A DNA stretch of 64,000 nucleotides from Ruminococcus sp. FMBCY1 (GCF_023921805.1 NZ_CP074197.1:1240001-1304000); one strand, 5' to 3'; numbered from the stretch's first letter, positions 34,689 through 44,068 are shown. Translations and numbers: made by a program. The notes: generated by a model not told the origin, from the letters alone.

Positions 34689-35951
34689 ATGCAAACGGCA
34701 CTTGATATTATTATAATTGTTTTGCTTGTTATTGCAGTTGTTATGCTCGGCATTGTTATCCTTAATCAGCTAAAAAAAGCATCGGACAACAGCAACAGTG
34801 AAGAATTTAAAAGACTTGAGCAAACTATCCGTAACGAACAATCGGCATTGCGACAGGAGCTTACTTCATCAACTCAAATGTCAGTAAAAAATCTCGGTGA
34901 TATGATTGCCGCAAGTCAGAATGCATACGCAATCAGCCAGAGTAAGAGCCTTGCTCAACTTGAGGAAAGATTAAAAACATTTTCGCTGACCAACGAACAA
35001 CAGCTTGATAATATAAGGCACTCTGTTGAAAACCGACTTAATTATATTCAAGAAGATAACAATAAAAAACTTGAAGAAATGCGAAAAACCGTTGATGAGC
35101 GTTTACAGCAATCCATAGAAGAAAAAATGAACCGCTCATTTTCACTTGTCAATGAGCGACTTGAGCAGGTTTATAAAGGTCTTGGAGAAATGCAAAGCCT
35201 TGCCGTCGGTGTGGGCGACCTCAAAAAAGTCCTTTCAAATGTGAAAACACGAGGTATTCTCGGAGAAATTCAATTATCCGCAATTTTAAGCGAAATTCTC
35301 TCGCCCGAGCAGTACGAAGAAAATGTCGCCACAAAAAAAGGTTCAAAAAATGTAGTTGAATTTGCAGTCAAACTTCCCTCCGACGATGATAAATTTATTT
35401 ATCTGCCTATTGACTCTAAATTCCCGGGTGATACCTATGCGGCTTTGCGTGACGCCATTGACGAGGGCGACAAAATAAAAATTGACCTTGCCGCAAAAGC
35501 GCTTATCACAAGAATAAAAAGTGAAGCAAAGGATATTCACGATAAATACATAGATCCCCCCTACACCACCGAATTTGCAATTATGTTTTTGCCTTTCGAG
35601 GGATTGTACAGTGAAGCAGTAAACCGAGGTCTTGTTGAAATTTTACAGCGTGATTACAAGGTAAACATCGCAGGCCCGAGCACTATGGCGGCATTACTCA
35701 ATTCATTGCAAATGGGCTTTAAAACTCTTGCCGTGCAAAAAAGAAGTGCCGAAGTATGGGAAATTTTAGGCGCAGTAAAACAGGAATTTGACAAATTCGG
35801 AGATGTGCTTGAGGCAACTCAACAAAGACTTGATCAAGCAAATAAGGAACTTGACAAACTCGTAGGTGTGCGTACAAGACAAATTCAGCGAAAACTCAAA
35901 GATGTACAGACTCCTGCCAAAGAATTATCCGAAAAAATATTTGATGCCTAA
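34689..35951 (+). CDS. rmuC: RmuC family DNA recombination protein
   Basis: A 420-residue protein with an N-terminal transmembrane helix (residues ~5-27), a long coiled coil (~35-165) and a C-terminal PD-(D/E)XK-like RmuC domain (TRGILGEIQLSAILSEILSPEQY ... LPIDSKFPGDTYAAL ... FMLPFEGLYSEAV-type). RmuC limits recombination between inverted repeats in E. coli. The length fits. GGAAGTG precedes the ATG. Followed at once by a strong terminator. Confidence 0.93.
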   Translation: MQTALDIIIIVLLVIAVVMLGIVILNQLKKASDNSNSEEFKRLEQTIRNEQSALRQELTSSTQMSVKNLGDMIAASQNAYAISQSKSLAQLEERLKTFSLTNEQQLDNIRHSVENRLNYIQEDNNKKLEEMRKTVDERLQQSIEEKMNRSFSLVNERLEQVYKGLGEMQSLAVGVGDLKKVLSNVKTRGILGEIQLSAILSEILSPEQYEENVATKKGSKNVVEFAVKLPSDDDKFIYLPIDSKFPGDTYAALRDAIDEGDKIKIDLAAKALITRIKSEAKDIHDKYIDPPYTTEFAIMFLPFEGLYSEAVNRGLVEILQRDYKVNIAGPSTMAALLNSLQMGFKTLAVQKRSAEVWEILGAVKQEFDKFGDVLEATQQRLDQANKELDKLVGVRTRQIQRKLKDVQTPAKELSEKIFDA

Positions 35952-35955
35952 AAAT

Positions 35956-35986
35956 AAAGCGTACACCAAAACGGTGTACGCTTTTT
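35956..35986 (+). terminator. Terminator of rmuC
   Basis: Perfect 12-base stem AAAGCGTACACC / GGTGTACGCTTT with loop AAAAC and a T run. Confidence 0.92.
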
Positions 35987-36067
35987 CAGCATAAAATGAC
36001 ATTTTTACTTGAAAACAATTGCAAAGTATAGTAATATATAATTATCAGAATTGGAATGGTAATTGCA

Positions 36068-36595
36068 ATGAATATTAATGAAGTTTATCTAAGAATAATT
36101 GAAACTGAAAATGACATCGATGTTGTAAAGCTTGCGAAAAAGGAAGTTATGGTAATTCCGATTTTAATAAATGCAATGCTTGACGAAAATAATTGTCGTG
36201 CGCAAAATATACTTATCGACCTTAGCGAACAAACACCTCTCTTGGTGTATCCGTATTTTCAATACATAATACAGGCGCTTGACAGATATGATAATTTTAC
36301 AGCTTGGAACACATGGAGAATTATAGCTAATCTTTTAATTGTTGATTATCTTGAGATGTGGGAAGAAATTAAAGATAAATACTTTGCGGCCTTTAACAGC
36401 GAAAACATAGCAGAAATTCTTGTAGTTGTTTCAACCGCAAAATTCATTATAAAATACAAACCTAAGGATAAAGAAAAGATTACAATACTTGCAAGTGAAT
36501 GTGTAAATAATGAATTTAAAATTTGCAACGAACCTGCCCCGCATTTAAATACAGTTGCAAAACAGGCAGTTGACGAATTTTTCAACAATTTGTAA
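36068..36595 (+). CDS. Hypothetical cytosolic protein, possibly HEAT-like
   Basis: A 175-residue, mostly alpha-helical protein (MNINEVYLRIIETENDIDVV ... KKEVMVIPILINAML ... RAQNILIDLSEQTPLLVYPY). Regular amphipathic helices of about 15-20 residues suggest a HEAT/ARM-like repeat, but no named family was recognised. I start at ATG 36068; an ATG at 36056 has no better ribosome binding site. Free-standing, with no obvious operon partner. Confidence 0.55.
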   Translation: MNINEVYLRIIETENDIDVVKLAKKEVMVIPILINAMLDENNCRAQNILIDLSEQTPLLVYPYFQYIIQALDRYDNFTAWNTWRIIANLLIVDYLEMWEEIKDKYFAAFNSENIAEILVVVSTAKFIIKYKPKDKEKITILASECVNNEFKICNEPAPHLNTVAKQAVDEFFNNL

Positions 36596-36627
36596 TAGCA
36601 ATGTTAATAACTTGTCGGGAATTATAA

Positions 36628-36708
36628 AATAATAATTATGATTTAGCATACTTTCGCCTGAATAATTATAATTGCTTTGCGAAGTATTTTTGCTAAACTG
36701 TAATTTAA
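36628..36708. repeat. MITE-like repeat R9 (short form)
   Basis: An ~80-base element: the left end AATTATGATTTAGCATACTT and the right end AAGTATTTTTGCTAAACTGT form long terminal inverted repeats, with almost no interior. The outer flank ATTATCCCAAC matches the flank seen at other copies. Confidence 0.65.
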
Positions 36709-36749
36709 GCATTATCCCAACATTTAACCAAAATCTAATAAAAACAAGA

Positions 36750-36779
36750 AAGCTGTACCTGAATACTCAAGTACAGCTT
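36750..36779 (-). terminator. Terminator of the glycolytic operon
   Basis: 13-base stem AAGCTGTACCTGA / TCAAGTACAGCTT (one G-U on the minus-strand RNA), followed on the minus strand by TCTTGTTTTTA. Confidence 0.85.
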
Positions 36780-36807
36780 AATTTTATGCAAAATTTATTA
36801 AGTAAAA

Positions 36808-38319
36808 TTACTTAATAAGGCTAACGCCGTCCATTTCAGCAGGCTGCTCTAAGCCCATAATCTGGAGCATAGTAGGAGCAATATCAGCAAGTCTGCCACC
36901 CTCACGAAGCTGGCAATCATAGCCTACTACACAGAAAGGAACAGGATTTGTTGTATGAGCTGTAAACGGTGAACCGTCAGCGTCTACCATCTTATCTGCA
37001 TTACCGTGGTCGGCTGTGATAAGAGCAACACCGCCCATTTTCTTGATAGCCTCAACAACTCTGCCTACGCAAGTGTCAACAGCCTCAACAGCCTTTACAG
37101 CTGCCTCGAATACACCTGTATGACCAACCATATCACAGTTAGCGTAGTTTAAGATAATCATATCATACTTACCGCTCTCAATAGCAGGAACAAGCTTATC
37201 TGTAACTTCGTAAGCGCTCATCTCCGGCTGTAAGTCATATGTTGCAACAGCAGGTGACTTAACAAGGATTCTGTCCTCGCCCTCATACTGCTTTTCAACA
37301 CCGCCGTTGAAAAAGAATGTTACATGAGCGTACTTCTCTGTTTCGGCAATTCTAAGCTGTGTCATACCCTTGTTTGAAACATACTCGCCAAGTGTATTCT
37401 TAAGTGTCTGCGGCTTAAATGCAACATCAACATTTGGCATTGTAGCGTCATACTGTGTCATACATACAAAGTTTACAGGGAAAAATCCGTTCTTTCTCTC
37501 AAATCCCTTAAATTCAGGATCAACAAAAGTTCTTGTAATCTCTCTTGCTCTGTCAGGACGGAAGTTAAAGAAGATAACGCTGTCGTTCGGCTTAACCTGT
37601 GCGCCGCCGTCAACTACAACAGGAACTACAAACTCGTCTGTAACGCCGTTTTCATATGACTTTTCAATAGCACAGCATGGGCAATCGGCTTTTTCACCCT
37701 CGCCGTAAACCATAGCGGCATATGTCTTTTCAACTCTGTCCCAGTTATTATCACGGTCCATAGCATAGTATCTGCCTGAAACAGTGGCTACCTTACCTAC
37801 ACCGATTTCTTTCATCTTGTCGAGGAGCTCGTCCATAAATTCAGCGGCACTTGATGGCGGAACATCTCTGCCGTCGAGGAATGCGTGAACATATACATTC
37901 TCAAGGCCTTTCTTCTTAGCAAGCTCAAGAATACCGTAAAGGTGTGTATTGTGGCTGTGAACGCCGCCGCTTGAAAGAAGACCCATAAGGTGAAGTGCTG
38001 TACCGTTCTCAATAGCCTTATCCATTGCATTTACAATAGCCTCGTTCTCTTTGAGCTTATCTTCATTAATAGTTTTTGTAATTCTTGTAAGCTCCTGATA
38101 TACGATTCTGCCTGCGCCCATATTTGTATGGCCAACCTCTGAGTTACCCATCTGACCGTCAGGAAGACCTACATCCATACCCGACGCACCAATCTGTGTT
38201 ACCGGGTTTTCTGCAAAAAGTTTATCAATATTTGGCTTATTTGCTGCTTTAATAGCATTACCTTTCTCCGGTGCAATACCAAAACCGTCGAGAATCATAA
38301 GAATTAATGGTTTTTTCAT
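36808..38319 (-). CDS. gpmI: 2,3-bisphosphoglycerate-independent phosphoglycerate mutase
   Basis: A 503-residue Mn-dependent enzyme interconverting 3- and 2-phosphoglycerate. It belongs to the alkaline-phosphatase superfamily: [16 protein letters not shown] at the N-terminus, the phosphorylated serine in [31 protein letters not shown], and the C-terminal metal sites in [23 protein letters not shown] and HTTNPVPF. Full length. AAAGGATTT precedes the ATG. Last gene of the pgk operon, ~100 bases after tpiA; the gap holds a long imperfect hairpin (ACGGACG / CGTCCGT, 38342-38402). Confidence 0.97.
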   Translation of the reverse strand: MKKPLILMILDGFGIAPEKGNAIKAANKPNIDKLFAENPVTQIGASGMDVGLPDGQMGNSEVGHTNMGAGRIVYQELTRITKTINEDKLKENEAIVNAMDKAIENGTALHLMGLLSSGGVHSHNTHLYGILELAKKKGLENVYVHAFLDGRDVPPSSAAEFMDELLDKMKEIGVGKVATVSGRYYAMDRDNNWDRVEKTYAAMVYGEGEKADCPCCAIEKSYENGVTDEFVVPVVVDGGAQVKPNDSVIFFNFRPDRAREITRTFVDPEFKGFERKNGFFPVNFVCMTQYDATMPNVDVAFKPQTLKNTLGEYVSNKGMTQLRIAETEKYAHVTFFFNGGVEKQYEGEDRILVKSPAVATYDLQPEMSAYEVTDKLVPAIESGKYDMIILNYANCDMVGHTGVFEAAVKAVEAVDTCVGRVVEAIKKMGGVALITADHGNADKMVDADGSPFTAHTTNPVPFCVVGYDCQLREGGRLADIAPTMLQIMGLEQPAEMDGVSLIK

Positions 38320-38418
38320 AACATAAATCCTTTCTAAACATTACGGACGACACAGGGAACACTGACTGCAAATTTATTACAGTTATTTCCTTTTGCCGTC
38401 CGTACCCCTAAAATTTAA

Positions 38419-39186
38419 TTACTTGCTTGCTGCCTTTACAATAGCTGCAAATTTCTCAGCAACGAGTGAAGCACCGCCGATAAGACCGCCGTCAACATTT
38501 GTCTTTGAGAGGAGTTCGTCAGCATTGCCGTCATTCATTGAACCGCCGTACTGAATTGTAACAGCGTCAGCGTCAGCCTGTGTGTAAAGCTTAGCGATTG
38601 TAGCACGAATAAATGCGCAAACTTCTTCAGCCTGGTCAGCTGTAGCAGTCTTGCCTGTACCGATAGCCCATACAGGCTCGTAAGCGATAACGATGTTCTT
38701 AAGCTCGTCAGCTGTAACATTGAAGAGGTCAAGTTTAATCTGTCTTGCGATAACTTCCTCTGTAATGTCGCACTCACGCTCCCAAAGAAGTTCGCCGACA
38801 CATACGATTGGCTTTAAGCCTGCAGCAAGAGCAGCCTTTGTTCTCTTGTTTACAGTTTCGTCTGTTTCGCCGAAATACTGTCTTCTCTCGCTGTGACCGA
38901 GAACTACATACTCAACACCCATTTCCTTGAGCATAAGAGCAGAAATTTCGCCTGTGAAAGCGCCACTCTCTGCCCAGTGGCAGTTTTCGGCACCGATTTT
39001 TACATTTGAGCCCTTTGTTGTTTCAAGAGCTACGCTTAAATCTACGAAAGGAACGCAAGCGATTACTTCGCAGTCAGCATCCTTTACAGCAGGAACAACA
39101 GCCTCAAGAAGTGTCTTAGCCTCTGAAGGTGTCTTATTCATTTTCCAGTTACCGGCAATAATTGCCTTTCTCTTTGTCTTGTCCAT
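38419..39186 (-). CDS. tpiA: Triosephosphate isomerase
   Basis: A 255-residue TIM-barrel enzyme interconverting dihydroxyacetone phosphate and glyceraldehyde-3-phosphate. Catalytic Lys in AGNWKMNKT, His in VVLGHSERR, Glu in VIAYEPVWAIGTGKTA, and the phosphate-binding YGGSMNDGNADELL near the end. Full length. AAAGGAATATTAC precedes the ATG. It lies between the unknown 116-residue gene and gpmI in the glycolytic operon. Confidence 0.98.
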   Translation of the reverse strand: MDKTKRKAIIAGNWKMNKTPSEAKTLLEAVVPAVKDADCEVIACVPFVDLSVALETTKGSNVKIGAENCHWAESGAFTGEISALMLKEMGVEYVVLGHSERRQYFGETDETVNKRTKAALAAGLKPIVCVGELLWERECDITEEVIARQIKLDLFNVTADELKNIVIAYEPVWAIGTGKTATADQAEEVCAFIRATIAKLYTQADADAVTIQYGGSMNDGNADELLSKTNVDGGLIGGASLVAEKFAAIVKAASK

Positions 39187-39239
39187 TGTAATATTCCTTT
39201 CCGATAAATAATTTATAAGAAATTAAAAATTGTTGTCTG

Positions 39240-39590
39240 TTATTGTTGATAAATAACATTAGCCTGCATGGCCATAAGTGTTTTATCAACTCTCTCCTTA
39301 AGCAATTGTTTAGGAAGTGCCCCAACAAAGCCCTTTGTACCCATTTCGCCGACATATACACCCGGAAGAATGGCAAATTTTATCCAAGCCTCAAGCACAT
39401 AGCTGCCATCGTTATTAACAGAAAGTTTTAAAAACTGCGGAGCGGTAAGAAGGCCTACACCTTTTTTCCAATACTGTTCCCCGTTTTTCTGAACAAACTC
39501 AAAATTCTCTCTGTACATAAACTTGCCAAATGCGTCAAAAACCGCATTAGAGTTAAAAGGAGAAGTAAATTTAATTATTGTTCTCGACAT
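39240..39590 (-). CDS. Unknown 116-residue protein within the glycolytic operon
   Basis: A 116-residue soluble protein, MSRTIIKFTSPFNSNAVFDAFGKF ... YWKKGVGLLTAPQFLKLSVNNDGSYVLEAWIKF ... LPKQLLKERVDKTLMAMQ. It alternates beta-prone stretches with a C-terminal helix. I do not recognise a family. It is 70 bases after pgk and 53 before tpiA on the same strand, so it should be co-transcribed with glycolytic genes at high level. The start ATG follows AGGATATAATAAAT, a weak ribosome binding site. Confidence 0.65.
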   Translation of the reverse strand: MSRTIIKFTSPFNSNAVFDAFGKFMYRENFEFVQKNGEQYWKKGVGLLTAPQFLKLSVNNDGSYVLEAWIKFAILPGVYVGEMGTKGFVGALPKQLLKERVDKTLMAMQANVIYQQ

Positions 39591-39660
39591 ATTTATTATA
39601 TCCTAAATATTGTGTAAACCATTAAGGGCGGAAAAACTCCGCCCCTATTGATTTTATAGA

Positions 39661-40872
39661 TTAATTTTTGTCAGCGATAACTGCGATACCCGGAAGAACC
39701 TTGCCCTCGAGGTACTCAAGAGATGCGCCGCCGCCTGTTGAGATGTGGCTCATCTTGTCAGCAAAACCAAGCTGAATAACAGCTGCAGCAGAGTCGCCGC
39801 CGCCGATGATTGTTGTAGCGTCTGTTTCTGCAAGAGCCTTAGCAACAGCAATTGTGCCCTTTGCAAGTGTTGGGTTCTCAAATACGCCCATAGGTCCGTT
39901 CCAAACAACTGTCTTAGCTGTCTTAACTGCATCTGCAAAGAGAGCCTGTGTCTTTGTACCGATATCAAGACCTTCCATATCAGCAGGGATAGCAGAAGAA
40001 TCTACAACCTCAACCTCGATTGGAGCATCGATTGGATCAGGGAATGTCTTAGAAACTGTTGTATCTACAGGGAGAAGGAGCTTTTTGCCGAGCTTTTCAG
40101 CTTTAGCCATCATTTCCTTACAGTAGTCAATCTTTGTATCGTCAACGAGTGAAAGACCAACTTCCTTACCCTGAGCCTTTAAGAATGTGTAAGCCATACC
40201 GCCGCCGATGATAAGTGTATCGCACTTATCAAGGAGGTTAGAAATAACATTAAGCTTGTCAGCAACCTTTGCGCCGCCGAGGATAGCAACGAAAGGACGA
40301 ACAGGAGTTTCAACTGCATTACCGAGGTAGTTTATTTCCTTCTGCATAAGGTAACCAACTGCTGTATCCTTGATGTGGTCTGTAACACCTGCTGTTGAGC
40401 AGTGTGCACGGTGAGCTGAACCGAAAGCGTCCATTACGAATACATCTGCAAGAGATGCAAGCTCTGATGAGAATGGCTCAAGGTTCTTGGTTTCTTCTTT
40501 TCTGAATCTTGTATTCTGAAGAAGAACAACATCGCCGTCCTTCATTTCTGCAACTGCCTTTTTAGCGTTCTCGCCTACAACCTCGTCGTCGTCAGCAAAG
40601 ATAACTTCCTTGCCGAGAAGCTCGGAAAGTCTTACTGCAACAGGAGCAAGTGAGAATTTAGCCTCTGGGCCGTTCTTCGGCTTGCCGAGGTGTGAGCAAA
40701 GAATAACCTTACCGCCGTCTGCGATAAGCTTTTTAATTGTAGGAAGAGCTGCTGTAATTCTGTTATCATTTGTAATAACGCCGTCTTTGAGCGGAACATT
40801 AAAGTCAACTCGAACGAGAACTCTTTTACCTTTTACATTGATGTCATCAACTGTAACCTTATTAAGATTCAT
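39661..40872 (-). CDS. pgk: Phosphoglycerate kinase
   Basis: A 403-residue glycolytic kinase making ATP from 1,3-bisphosphoglycerate. N-terminal substrate site [16 protein letters not shown] with [12 protein letters not shown] and [15 protein letters not shown]-terminal nucleotide site [10 protein letters not shown] and [10 protein letters not shown], closing with [15 protein letters not shown] start at [15 protein letters not shown] (ATG 40870-40872), behind AAAGGATTG; the upstream in-frame extension is leader. First gene of the operon. Confidence 0.98.
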   Translation of the reverse strand: MNLNKVTVDDINVKGKRVLVRVDFNVPLKDGVITNDNRITAALPTIKKLIADGGKVILCSHLGKPKNGPEAKFSLAPVAVRLSELLGKEVIFADDDEVVGENAKKAVAEMKDGDVVLLQNTRFRKEETKNLEPFSSELASLADVFVMDAFGSAHRAHCSTAGVTDHIKDTAVGYLMQKEINYLGNAVETPVRPFVAILGGAKVADKLNVISNLLDKCDTLIIGGGMAYTFLKAQGKEVGLSLVDDTKIDYCKEMMAKAEKLGKKLLLPVDTTVSKTFPDPIDAPIEVEVVDSSAIPADMEGLDIGTKTQALFADAVKTAKTVVWNGPMGVFENPTLAKGTIAVAKALAETDATTIIGGGDSAAAVIQLGFADKMSHISTGGGASLEYLEGKVLPGIAVIADKN

Positions 40873-40935
40873 TATTGAACAATCCTTTCTAATAGAAGAA
40901 TAATGTAAAAATATAGCATTTTTACAGTCAATTAT

Positions 40936-40964
40936 ATTATATATCAAAACATTGGTTTTATCAA
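40936..40964 (-). promoter_or_regulatory. Promoter of the pgk operon
   Basis: TTGATA (complement of 40959-40964), 17 bases, TATAAT (complement of 40936-40941). Confidence 0.7.
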
Positions 40965-40980
40965 TATAAATCTAAAAAAT

Positions 40981-41028
40981 TTCGAGCAATTCCCAAAAAA
41001 ATTTCGAGCAATTCCCAAAAAAATTTCG
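40981..41028. repeat. Tandem 22-bp repeat
   Basis: Two exact copies of a 22-base unit (TTCGAGCAATTCCC followed by AAAAAAAT) and the first bases of a third, just upstream of the pgk promoter and downstream of trmL. Confidence 0.85.
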
Positions 41029-41077
41029 TATAATAATTGAATTTACGGATTTTTTATGCACAAAATATTTATGAGAT

Positions 41078-41590
41078 TTACTTCAAAACATCGCTCCATT
41101 TGTGGTTATGCAGTTCGCCTATACTCTGCAGCTGCGGATAATTCCACTGTCTTAGCACTTCATATGTTGCAATGGCAACTGAATTTGAAAGATTCAGACT
41201 TCTTGCCTCGTCAATCATAGGTATTCTGACCGTGCTTTCGGGATACTGCATCAAAAGTTCTTCGGGCAGTCCCTTGGTTTCCTTTCCGAAAATAATATAG
41301 CAGTTATCGGGATACTCGGCATCTGAATGAATATGAGTACCCTTTGTTGAAAAGAGAAAATACCTGCCTCCCTTTGTTTTTTCGAGAAAATCGTTTAAAT
41401 CATCGTAATATGTAATATCAAGCAAGTGCCAATAATCAAGACCCGCTCTCTTTAGTTTTTTGTCATCAATATAAAAACCGAGAGGACGGACAAGGTGCAG
41501 ACTTGCTCCCGTTGCGGCACAGGTTCTTGCAATATTGCCTGTATTCTGCGGAATTTCAGGCTCTACCAGCACAATATTAAGCTTTGCCAA
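41078..41590 (-). CDS. trmL: tRNA (cytidine/uridine-34-2'-O)-methyltransferase
   Basis: A 170-residue SPOUT enzyme that methylates the ribose of the wobble base in leucine tRNAs. The trefoil-knot motifs are LVEPEIPQNTGNIARTCAATG at the N-terminus, IIFGKETKGLPEEL in the middle and IPMIDEARSLNLSNSVAIATYEVLRQ near the C-terminus. The length is typical. It ends 50 bases before the tandem repeat and the pgk promoter. Confidence 0.94.
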   Translation of the reverse strand: MAKLNIVLVEPEIPQNTGNIARTCAATGASLHLVRPLGFYIDDKKLKRAGLDYWHLLDITYYDDLNDFLEKTKGGRYFLFSTKGTHIHSDAEYPDNCYIIFGKETKGLPEELLMQYPESTVRIPMIDEARSLNLSNSVAIATYEVLRQWNYPQLQSIGELHNHKWSDVLK

Positions 41591-41708
41591 ATCTTATCAC
41601 TCCAAAAATTCAAAATTCTGTTTTATTCTATTTTAAATCGTAAACAATAATAATGCAAGAACAATCTTGCTCAAATAATAAATACAATTTTTACAGGAGG
41701 AAAGACTT

Positions 41709-41891
41709 ATGTTTCATTCACCGATAACAGACATTATGAAAGGTGTTGCCTTAGGTATGATGGCAGGCATAGCTGTTGGCTGCTGCGGAAGAAAAATGTA
41801 TGACGAAAATCCAAAGCTTAAAAGAAAAGCCAGCAAAGCAATCCACACAATGGAATCCATGCTCGACACCGCACACTATATGTTCAGATAA
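41709..41891 (+). CDS. Small YtxH-like protein
   Basis: A 60-residue protein, MFHSPITDIMKGVALGMMAGIAVGCCGRKMYDENPKLKRKASKAIHTMESMLDTAHYMFR in outline: a glycine/alanine-rich membrane helix (residues 10-27) followed by a basic amphipathic helix. This is the YtxH-type layout found in many spore-formers; the function is unknown. AGGAGGAAAGACTT precedes the ATG and a good terminator follows, so it is an expressed single gene. Confidence 0.72.
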   Translation: MFHSPITDIMKGVALGMMAGIAVGCCGRKMYDENPKLKRKASKAIHTMESMLDTAHYMFR

Positions 41892-41931
41892 AAAATCGGC
41901 AGTATCATTTTTAAGTGATGCTGCCGATTTT
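41892..41931 (+). terminator. Terminator of the YtxH-like gene
   Basis: Stem AAAATCGGCAG / CTGCCGATTTT with inner ATCATT / AAGTGAT pairing. Confidence 0.8.
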
Positions 41932-41940
41932 CAGTGTTGA

Positions 41941-42042
41941 ATAAATTATGGTTCAGTAAACTTTCTTTATTTTTTGGCGGATAATTTAGCGTTAGCTAAA
42001 ATTTCAATGTCCGTTCAAAACCTAAACTAAATCATAATTTAG
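41941..42042. repeat. MITE-like repeat R4 (short form)
   Basis: A ~100-base deletion derivative: the left end ATAAATTATGGTTCAG, the TTTAGCGTTAGCTAAA hairpin and the right end CTAAATCATAATTTAG are left. It sits directly after the terminator of the YtxH-like gene. Confidence 0.7.
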
Positions 42043-42043
42043 T

Positions 42044-42079
42044 ACCGCATAACAAGCATAAAACCGCTTATTATGCGGT
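42044..42079 (-). terminator. Terminator of the glycosylase/MATE operon
   Basis: 14-base stem ACCGCATAACAAGC / GCTTATTATGCGGT (one G-U on the minus-strand RNA), just after the glycosylase stop; the T run is weak. Confidence 0.6.
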
Positions 42080-42084
42080 GCTTT

Positions 42085-42597
42085 TTATAAGTATTTTAAA
42101 ATCACATTCCATTCCCGTAAAAGTTTGTCGAGTGTAAATGCCGCATTTGCAGGACTTGTTGACGGAAGTTTTATCGCCTCAATTTGTGTAAACGGATAAA
42201 TATGCTTTTTATACAGTTTATCGGCGGTCGAACCGTTTGTAAAAATTTGCGATATATTTGCCGTCTGTAAAATCGGCTCAATATCATTCGGCACAACATT
42301 CTTTATTGAGCTGTCGCTTGAACCTGTAATTGTGCAGGACTTTATAACATCCCACAAAGCTATGCCGTTATTGAGCAAAAGTTGTTTTTTCTCTTCCGTG
42401 TTTTCGGGAACACTTTCATTTAAAAGATCGGCAAGAACTTTCCAAAAGCGGTTTTGCTTATGTCCGTAGAAAAACTCCGCCTCCCGTGATTTTACGGACG
42501 GAAAACTGCCGAGAATTAATATTTTTGAATTTCGGTTAAACACAGGCGGTATGGTGTGCAGCAGCCGTAATTCTTCTTGTATGTTTATTTTTGCCAT
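42085..42597 (-). CDS. DNA-deoxyinosine (hypoxanthine) glycosylase, uracil-DNA glycosylase superfamily
   Basis: A 170-residue base-excision-repair enzyme. The superfamily motif 1 is ILILGSFPSVKSREAEFFYGHKQNRFW, followed by GIALWDVIKSCTITGSSDSSI, and motif 2 LPSTSPANAAFTLDKL near the C-terminus. These match the hypoxanthine-DNA glycosylase group, which removes deaminated adenine. It lies 18 bases after the MATE gene on the same strand. Confidence 0.85.
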   Translation of the reverse strand: MAKINIQEELRLLHTIPPVFNRNSKILILGSFPSVKSREAEFFYGHKQNRFWKVLADLLNESVPENTEEKKQLLLNNGIALWDVIKSCTITGSSDSSIKNVVPNDIEPILQTANISQIFTNGSTADKLYKKHIYPFTQIEAIKLPSTSPANAAFTLDKLLREWNVILKYL

Positions 42598-42615
42598 AGC
42601 TGTTTTAATCTCCGA

Positions 42616-43908
42616 TTAAATATTTTTTACTTGTGATTTATTCATTTTTACAATTATTACGGCTATTGCAAATACAATAAATTCAGTCAGAGGAAAAGAC
42701 CACCAAATTCCCATAATATTAAAGTTATTGTTCAACAGCCACATAAGAGGAAACAATAAAACTCCTTGACGAAGTACCTGAATAACCATACTCGGTACAA
42801 TTTTACCCATTGCCTGAACATAAGTGGCAATCATGGTAGATACCCCGCCAAAGCAATAGCTAAGCGCCATTATTCTTATTGCAGGTATTCCGACAGAACA
42901 CATTTTTTCCGATGCGGAAAACAACAAAAGTATTTGTCGCGGAAACAATACCTGATATGTCCGATTAACCCGTTCGTATTTTTTTGCGCCGTAATTATAA
43001 CGCATAATCGGCAAACAACCTTGAATTAAACCGTTTACCGACATAAATATTAACTGCTGTACCTTAAAATACGCTCCGAAAAAAGCCACTGCCGTATCAG
43101 AATATGTGACTAAAAACAGATTGACAAAAGTTATCATTAATGAACTTAAAACATTCATGGCAAACGAAGGCAATCCATATCCAAATATATTTTTAAACAT
43201 ATGAACATCAAAAACAAAACTCTTGATTTTGAGTTTTACCTTTTGCTTAGTAAATATAAGTACATATAATGAAATTAACATTGACAAAACATAGCCTAAA
43301 ACGGTTGCCAAAGCAGCTCCTTTTATTCCCATTTGAGGAAAAGGGCCTATTCCAAAAATAAGCAATGGGTCAAACACAAGATTAAAAACCACTCCTGCAA
43401 TCTGAAACCACATAGGAGAAATCATATTGCCTGTTGCTTGCAGCATTTTTTGAATTGCAATATGTACCATATTCGGCACTTGCATAAATGCACAAATCTG
43501 CATATATATACAGCCGTATTCAAAAATTCGGCTGTCCTCCGTAAAGGCAGAATAGTACGGTGTCATAACTAAAAGTACAATTATATTAACAATTATACCA
43601 ACCGATAACGACAAAATCAATCCCATTGTAACAACAGAATTTGCCTTGTCCTGCCTTTTTTGCCCCAAATAACCGGCAATCAAAACATTTATTCCTACTC
43701 CAATCCACACTGAAAGTGAATTCATTAAATTTGTAATCGGAAAAGACAAAGATACTGCCGCAAGAGCTTGCTCATTAATGCAGGCAACAAACATACTGTC
43801 TATCATATTATATGAATATTGCAAGAACATAGAAATCATAGGCGGCAAGCACATCTTAATTATTAATCTGTTTATAGGTTGATATTCCATTTTGTTACAG
43901 GTTTCCAT
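42616..43908 (-). CDS. MATE family efflux transporter
   Basis: A 430-residue integral membrane protein with about 12 helices in two halves. It has the MATE start MEYQPINRLIIKMCLPPMISMFLQYSYNMIDSMFV, the block GVGINVLIAGYLGQKRQDKAN, and in the middle FDPLLIFGIGPFPQMGIKGAALATVLG. It exports cationic drugs or metabolites using an ion gradient. The substrate cannot be read. GGAGGAG precedes the ATG, only 15 bases after a terminator hairpin in its leader. The hypoxanthine glycosylase follows in the same transcript. Confidence 0.9.
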   Translation of the reverse strand: METCNKMEYQPINRLIIKMCLPPMISMFLQYSYNMIDSMFVACINEQALAAVSLSFPITNLMNSLSVWIGVGINVLIAGYLGQKRQDKANSVVTMGLILSLSVGIIVNIIVLLVMTPYYSAFTEDSRIFEYGCIYMQICAFMQVPNMVHIAIQKMLQATGNMISPMWFQIAGVVFNLVFDPLLIFGIGPFPQMGIKGAALATVLGYVLSMLISLYVLIFTKQKVKLKIKSFVFDVHMFKNIFGYGLPSFAMNVLSSLMITFVNLFLVTYSDTAVAFFGAYFKVQQLIFMSVNGLIQGCLPIMRYNYGAKKYERVNRTYQVLFPRQILLLFSASEKMCSVGIPAIRIMALSYCFGGVSTMIATYVQAMGKIVPSMVIQVLRQGVLLFPLMWLLNNNFNIMGIWWSFPLTEFIVFAIAVIIVKMNKSQVKNI

Positions 43909-43931
43909 AAAAACTCCTCCAAAACAAAAAA

Positions 43932-44025
43932 GTCACACCCCGCAAAGGGTGTGACGAAAAAACTTTGTTGAAAAATTCACACAAATTTTCTACTTACATT
44001 ATAGCACAGCACAAGTATTTGTCAA
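43932..44025 (-). promoter_or_regulatory. MATE promoter and terminator-bearing leader
   Basis: TTGACA (complement of 44020-44025), 16 bases, TATAAT (complement of 43998-44003). About 40 bases into the transcript a perfect terminator, GTCACACCC / GGGTGTGAC (43932-43955) plus TTTTTT, blocks the way to the MATE gene. GTGTGA (complement of 43977-43982) can pair with TCACAC of the terminator's 5' arm, an obvious anti-terminator. This looks like an attenuator. Confidence 0.6.
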
Positions 44026-44068
44026 ATAAAAGTTATACAGAGAACCATTAAAATATTCTCTATTGACT

